Assembly: GCA_902774265.1 (NCBI GenBank)
Contig: CACYHR010000018.1
Span: forward strand, 46,277-110,276
Source: an uncultured Eubacteriales bacterium
GTDB taxonomy: Bacteria > Bacillota > Clostridia > Peptostreptococcales > Anaerovoracaceae
Direction of reading: 5' to 3'
Length of the DNA stretch: 64,000 nt
A program made the position numbers and the translations under genes. Below the pieces are notes generated by a model that was not told where the DNA came from, did not search any database, and saw nothing but the letters and a program-made list of their open reading frames with translations. Positions 60,656 through 64,000 of this stretch are shown here, in pieces. How positions within the stretch are numbered: position 1 is the stretch's first letter; every line of letters starts with the position of its first letter.

Positions 60656-61516
60656 TCAGCAGTTGCCTGTATATACATATTTCAGCTGTTCGCGGGCTAT
60701 ATCCGCAAGCCGGTAAATCTTTCTCACATCTGTCGCTGCTCTGTCTGTCATGTGAAATCTCGGGAAAAATCTTGAAATGTGAAGAGGTATTTCGCTGCCT
60801 GTTATCTTGCCGCTCCCGTCCCTGAGGCCGGCGATCCATGCGGTCATCTCCCGCATTTCCTCCTCACTGTCGTTTTCGCCCGGTACAATAAGAGTCGTGA
60901 GTTCAACATGGCAGCATTTGACTGCCTCCTCTATAAAAGTCAGCACCATTTCGCGGCAGCCTCCGAGCACCTCATTGTAATACCGGTCGCTGAATCCCTT
61001 GAGATCTATGTTCATTGCATCTATATACGGCGCCAGTTCTCTGAGCACATCTGTCTCCGCGGTCCCGTTAGTGACGATCACATTCAGCATACCCTTTTCG
61101 TGTGACAGCTTTGAACTGTCTCTTATATACTCCCAACCTATCAGCGGCTCGTTGTACGTAAACGCTATCCCGATGTTTCCCCGGTTCTTAAGTGAGAATG
61201 CAGTATCTGCGAGTTCCTCCGGACTGATATATTCAGCCCTGTCCGCAAATCCGAACGCCTCATCCGACCACGATATCTGATAATTCTGGCAGAACGGGCA
61301 TCTCAAATTGCAGCCGTAGCTCCCGGCTGAGAGTATCATGGAGCCGGGATGGAAACGTGCCAGCGGTTTCTTTTCGACAGGATCGAGAGCAAGCGAAGTG
61401 AGCCTGCCGTAATTTGCGGCCGTCACCCTGTCGTCCCTGCAGGTCCTCGCGCCGCAAAAGCCCCTTCCTCCCTCGGGTATTTCACAATGTCTGAAACATA
61501 CTTCGCATCTTGCCAT
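60656..61516 (-). CDS. amrS: AmmeMemoRadiSam system radical SAM enzyme
   Basis: 286 residues with an N-terminal Cys motif region (CEVCFRHCEIPEGGRGFCGAR) and the radical SAM cluster CNLRCPFC (Cys69, Cys73, Cys76). GNIGIAFTYNEPLIGWEY and MNIDLKGF match the pyruvate-formate-lyase-activating-enzyme-like family called AmrS. It is encoded one base after the AMMECR1-containing gene (TGATATG), the standard genomic pairing of this system. The reaction is not established; a radical modification assisted by the AMMECR1 and Memo proteins is presumed. Confidence 0.95.
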   Translation of the reverse strand: MARCEVCFRHCEIPEGGRGFCGARTCRDDRVTAANYGRLTSLALDPVEKKPLARFHPGSMILSAGSYGCNLRCPFCQNYQISWSDEAFGFADRAEYISPEELADTAFSLKNRGNIGIAFTYNEPLIGWEYIRDSSKLSHEKGMLNVIVTNGTAETDVLRELAPYIDAMNIDLKGFSDRYYNEVLGGCREMVLTFIEEAVKCCHVELTTLIVPGENDSEEEMREMTAWIAGLRDGSGKITGSEIPLHISRFFPRFHMTDRAATDVRKIYRLADIAREQLKYVYTGNC

Positions 61517-61517
61517 A

Positions 61518-62960
61518 TCAGTAGTGCCTTATTACCTCAAATCTCTGCAGACTGTATTTCTCAAAGCCTCGTATTCCGGCCTTCTGTTTTGCTATCTCAA
61601 TCTGCTTATCAACAGTATCCACTCCTTCCAGATCAGGGAGGAGCAGGCCGCGCTTCCTGCCGGATGTAACTATAACTCCGTAACGCTTCACATCAAGCTG
61701 TTCTTTACTGTCTATGTCCTCAGCTTCTCTGAGAACATCAACACTGATGTAGAGCCATTTTAATTCATCCGGCTGTATTGCGGGGAATCTCGGATCGCGG
61801 GTCGCCGCGCTCACTGCATTATCTATTATCTCCTGTGCGATGCAGTCTGTCACCGGACTTATCGTACCGATACAGCCTCTCAGTTCACCGTGTTTATGGA
61901 TCGATACGAATGCCCCGGCTCTCTTTTCAAGCATCTCACGTGGAAGATCATCAGGAATGCTTATTCGTCTTCTGTCTCTTACATAGCTTTCAACAGATGC
62001 TCTTGCAAGCCTAACATATGCGTCCGATGCCGCACGCTTTTTCTCCAGCTCCTTTTCTGCTTTTTCAAGATGCAAATCCAGGAAATGCCTGCTCTCATCA
62101 GCTCCGACTGTACCGGCCGGATTGGTCATATCGGCTATACCGGCCGTAACGGTCGGATAAAAGGTGCATATCCCGTAGCCGACGCCCGTCACGTCCTGAT
62201 GCGACAGACGTTCGGCGCGCACCACGGTACCGTCGAACGCACCGGCCATTATCACAAATGACCGGTGGCCGCATTCTGCGGCTCTGTCGCAGAATCCGCT
62301 GTCAAAATCCAGGAGCTCTCCGAAAGCCGCACGACCCATAACATCCATTATTTTTTCATCATATTCCGGACCTTCAGGCGCAAATCCATATGGCCCGTAT
62401 TCCTGCAGTTTATGCGAAAGATCCCCGCTTGCAATAATCACAATACGTCTGCCGCATTTCTCCGCAGCTTCCCTGATCGCCATACCCATTCTGTAATGCT
62501 CTTCCAGAGGCAGTCCGGACAATCCAATCCTGACTATCTTCCCCGCCGTGTATCTGCGGCGGATGAACCATAGCGGGACCATAGTGCCGTGATCAAGCGA
62601 ACTGTCGCGCTCACCCTCAGTACCGGCAGAAATCTTTTCCCTTTCACAAATACGGCACAGCATATCTGTAAGTTCGGTATCATATTCTTCCTTAAAGCTC
62701 ACCTGCGGCGCCCCGAACCTACTGAAGCTGCCCTTCGCTCCCTTTCCCGGCGAAATATGGAAATAATCCGCATACATAATCGAATGCGGGCTCGTGATAA
62801 TTATCGTCTCAGGTTCCAGAGCCGCTATCTCATCCGCAACACGTTCATACGCACATATCGTCTCTTCTATCTGTTTTTCGCTTCCTCTGCCTACATCCGG
62901 CACTATCATAGGCGGATGCGGCACCATAAACCCCGCAAGCATCACATTTCTCTCTTCCAT
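61518..62960 (-). CDS. fused LigB/Memo-type and AMMECR1 protein of the AmmeMemoRadiSam system
   Basis: 480 residues. Residues 1-270 are an extradiol-dioxygenase (LigB/Memo) fold: GFMVPHPPMIVPDVG with the metal-binding His pair, SPHSIMYADYF, DHGTMVPLWF, IASGDLSHKL and GHRSF. Residues about 300-480 are AMMECR1: FVSIHKHGELRGCIGT (near residue 360), DPRFPAI and the end LQRFEVIRHY. Both partners that are often separate genes (AmrA, AmrB) are thus in one chain, next to the radical SAM enzyme. ATG 62960 has GGAGGTGAGG upstream. The fused form is common in clostridia. The metal and substrate are unknown. Confidence 0.94.
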   Translation of the reverse strand: MEERNVMLAGFMVPHPPMIVPDVGRGSEKQIEETICAYERVADEIAALEPETIIITSPHSIMYADYFHISPGKGAKGSFSRFGAPQVSFKEEYDTELTDMLCRICEREKISAGTEGERDSSLDHGTMVPLWFIRRRYTAGKIVRIGLSGLPLEEHYRMGMAIREAAEKCGRRIVIIASGDLSHKLQEYGPYGFAPEGPEYDEKIMDVMGRAAFGELLDFDSGFCDRAAECGHRSFVIMAGAFDGTVVRAERLSHQDVTGVGYGICTFYPTVTAGIADMTNPAGTVGADESRHFLDLHLEKAEKELEKKRAASDAYVRLARASVESYVRDRRRISIPDDLPREMLEKRAGAFVSIHKHGELRGCIGTISPVTDCIAQEIIDNAVSAATRDPRFPAIQPDELKWLYISVDVLREAEDIDSKEQLDVKRYGVIVTSGRKRGLLLPDLEGVDTVDKQIEIAKQKAGIRGFEKYSLQRFEVIRHY

Positions 62961-62980
62961 ATATCCTCACCTCCACCTCT

Positions 62981-63214
62981 TTATTTCGTCATCCTCTTGC
63001 CATCAGTTCGCTGCGGCAGATATGGCAGCAACGCGTTCAGCACCGGTACGTATCCGTCACCATACATATGCATCCCGTCGATAGTGTACTCTATCCTGAG
63101 CTCACCATTCTCGTCAGTGATTCCTCACATAACCTGCGACCTATCTTTCGGTACCTGTTTCGGAAGGATATCTATGATCCGGTATTCAGTATTCAGCAAC
63201 TCATCTATGTCCAT
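62981..63214 (-). pseudogene. remnant of a small gene with in-frame TGA, SGNH-hydrolase-like tail
   Basis: ATG 63214 opens MDIDELLNTEYRIIDILPKQ and continues to a TGA at 63127-63125 (codon 30). The same frame then resumes without another stop as GITDENGELRIEYTIDGMHM, YGDGYVPVLNALLPYL and ends at TAA 62981. The tail matches the C-terminal DGxHxxxxGY...LLPYL block of SGNH/GDSL esterases, but the catalytic Ser block is missing. The simplest reading is an internal deletion plus a nonsense mutation. The N-terminal piece is not recognised. It lies 20 bases upstream of the AMMECR1 gene. Confidence 0.65.
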
Positions 63215-63250
63215 TTATGACAACCTCGTATCATCATAGGTTCTCCCGTC

Positions 63251-63868
63251 TCACCGTGCGTTCATCAGTATTCTCTTCTGCAGTTTTCTCATTACAAAGG
63301 CCAGCAGCCATGTCACTATGCATATACCGATGAATATCAATATGCCCACGGGGTATCCCCATGCCAGAAACCAGTACCAGTCGCCGTTTTCCGGTCCGTT
63401 TACTACGCAATTCGATATATAAAATACGCCGTATAAAAGCGTTGGTATGACCGCAATGTTGTTATCTCTCAGCGTATACTCTCTTTCCGAAAGAAATACT
63501 ATTTCCGCAAATGCTGCGATCGGTATCAGCAGATGGTAGAACATATTTGCTCCTATGAACATCATACCATATCCATACAACGGCCCCAGAAATGCCATGA
63601 TCGTAGTAAATGTCAGCATGACAGAAACAGCTGCTATGAATTTGAATCGCTCCGCCCTGTCCCGCATCGCTGCATCAGCATTCCCGCTAAGCAGCCATAC
63701 GACAGAAGCAATGCCTTCCATAAGATTTGATAGCACAGTGAAAAACTTAAGGTTGCCTATACCGTTCTTTAAAAATATCCCCTCTCTGCCAAAAGTCATC
63801 CATATCCATGCAGCAAAAGCAGTAATGGCTATAACGATATTAACGATTCTTCTGATCCTGTGCCTCAT
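63251..63868 (-). CDS. Pr6Pr-family multi-pass membrane protein
   Basis: 205 residues, six membrane segments with short loops. The conserved stretch GNLKFFTVLSNLMEG after the first segment, the HLL in YHLLIPIAAF and the final AWGYPVGILIF fit the Pr6Pr (FAR-17a/AIG1-like) bacterial family, of unknown function. ATG 63868 lacks a strong ribosome binding site. It is upstream of the small decayed gene and in the same direction as the AmmeMemoRadiSam genes; a shared transcript is possible, with a gap of about 36 bases to the pseudogene. Confidence 0.8.
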   Translation of the reverse strand: MRHRIRRIVNIVIAITAFAAWIWMTFGREGIFLKNGIGNLKFFTVLSNLMEGIASVVWLLSGNADAAMRDRAERFKFIAAVSVMLTFTTIMAFLGPLYGYGMMFIGANMFYHLLIPIAAFAEIVFLSEREYTLRDNNIAVIPTLLYGVFYISNCVVNGPENGDWYWFLAWGYPVGILIFIGICIVTWLLAFVMRKLQKRILMNAR

Positions 63869-63915
63869 ATATGTACTTTACCTGAATTCCGATTTTTATC
63901 TTATATTGGCGAGAA

Positions 63916-63941
63916 GACCCCGTCCTCTGCAGGGCGGGGAT
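63916..63941. mobile_element. hairpin resembling an IS200/IS605-type element end
   Basis: CCCCGTCCT (63918-63926) pairs with AGGGCGGGG (63931-63939), nine pairs with one G-U, followed by ATGAATCGCC. This sequence and fold are like the right-end hairpin (and TnpB guide-RNA scaffold tail) of many IS200/IS605 elements. No transposase or TnpB gene is in the window; it would have to lie beyond 64000 or be lost. Confidence 0.4.
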
Positions 63942-64000
63942 GAATCGCCTCTTACATATATACAAGTCCGCAGTTCTTTCTTAGTATCTTGCAGTCTCTT

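Noticed and set aside
63125-63127. In-frame TGA considered as selenocysteine
   Set aside because: No convincing SECIS hairpin was seen just after it, and the residues around it do not match a known selenoprotein; the gene also lacks its catalytic block.

Overview
The window looks like a chromosomal stretch from an anaerobic gut member of the Clostridia (Bacillota). The evidence is mixed GC, strong AGGAGG-type ribosome binding sites, class A PBP, CoaBC, many BIG2-bearing secreted proteins, a bile salt hydrolase, several c-di-GMP proteins and an AmmeMemoRadiSam pair. The genus cannot be fixed from the sequence. No rRNA, tRNA, CRISPR array or intact transposase was seen.

Layout. Positions 1-6100 (+ strand): the end of an unknown gene, a bifunctional PBP1A with an unusual repeat-bearing cytoplasmic tail and EF-hand-like loops, and an NSS-family sodium symporter. 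Positions 6100-13410 (all - strand): a LysR-controlled accessory cluster of a permease, a regulator, two small membrane proteins, an iron-sulfur flavoprotein, an EthD-like double-barrel protein and an LVIVD beta-propeller protein. Two copies of a structured intergenic element with perfect or near-perfect terminal inverted repeats lie in and beside this cluster (9191-9376 and 13608-13778). Positions 13860-33140: CoaBC, a PAP2 phosphatase, then a region rich in c-di-GMP turnover (two EAL proteins with broken GGDEF sites, one intact GGDEF, one HD-GYP) with an ABC ATPase fused to a kinase-like ATPase fold, a BIG2/transglutaminase-like protein, a rhodanese and an FtsX/MacB-type exporter. Positions 33466-39056: glutaminase, CPBP protease, nitroreductase, AAA/PD-(D/E)XK ATPase and bile salt hydrolase.

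Positions 39173-54683 form one long - strand run of seven genes: a giant secreted adhesin, a 7TM-like protein, a PrsW-type intramembrane protease, a membrane-anchored beta-helix protein, a 1605-residue repeat protein, a STAS protein and a SpoIIE/RsbU-type phosphatase. Overlaps and tiny gaps suggest they work together as a surface module coupled to partner-switching signalling. This is my best candidate for an undescribed system.

Positions 55188-56705 carry a UDP-sugar dehydrogenase fused to an N-terminal XRE DNA-binding domain, with a promoter framed by repeated AGCAACAT boxes that may be its own operator. The right end has two nitroreductases (one a frameshifted pseudogene), a secreted amidase, the AmmeMemoRadiSam genes, a small decayed gene, a Pr6Pr membrane protein and, at the very edge, a hairpin like the ends of IS200/IS605 elements.

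All family assignments are from reading motifs by eye; no database search was run.
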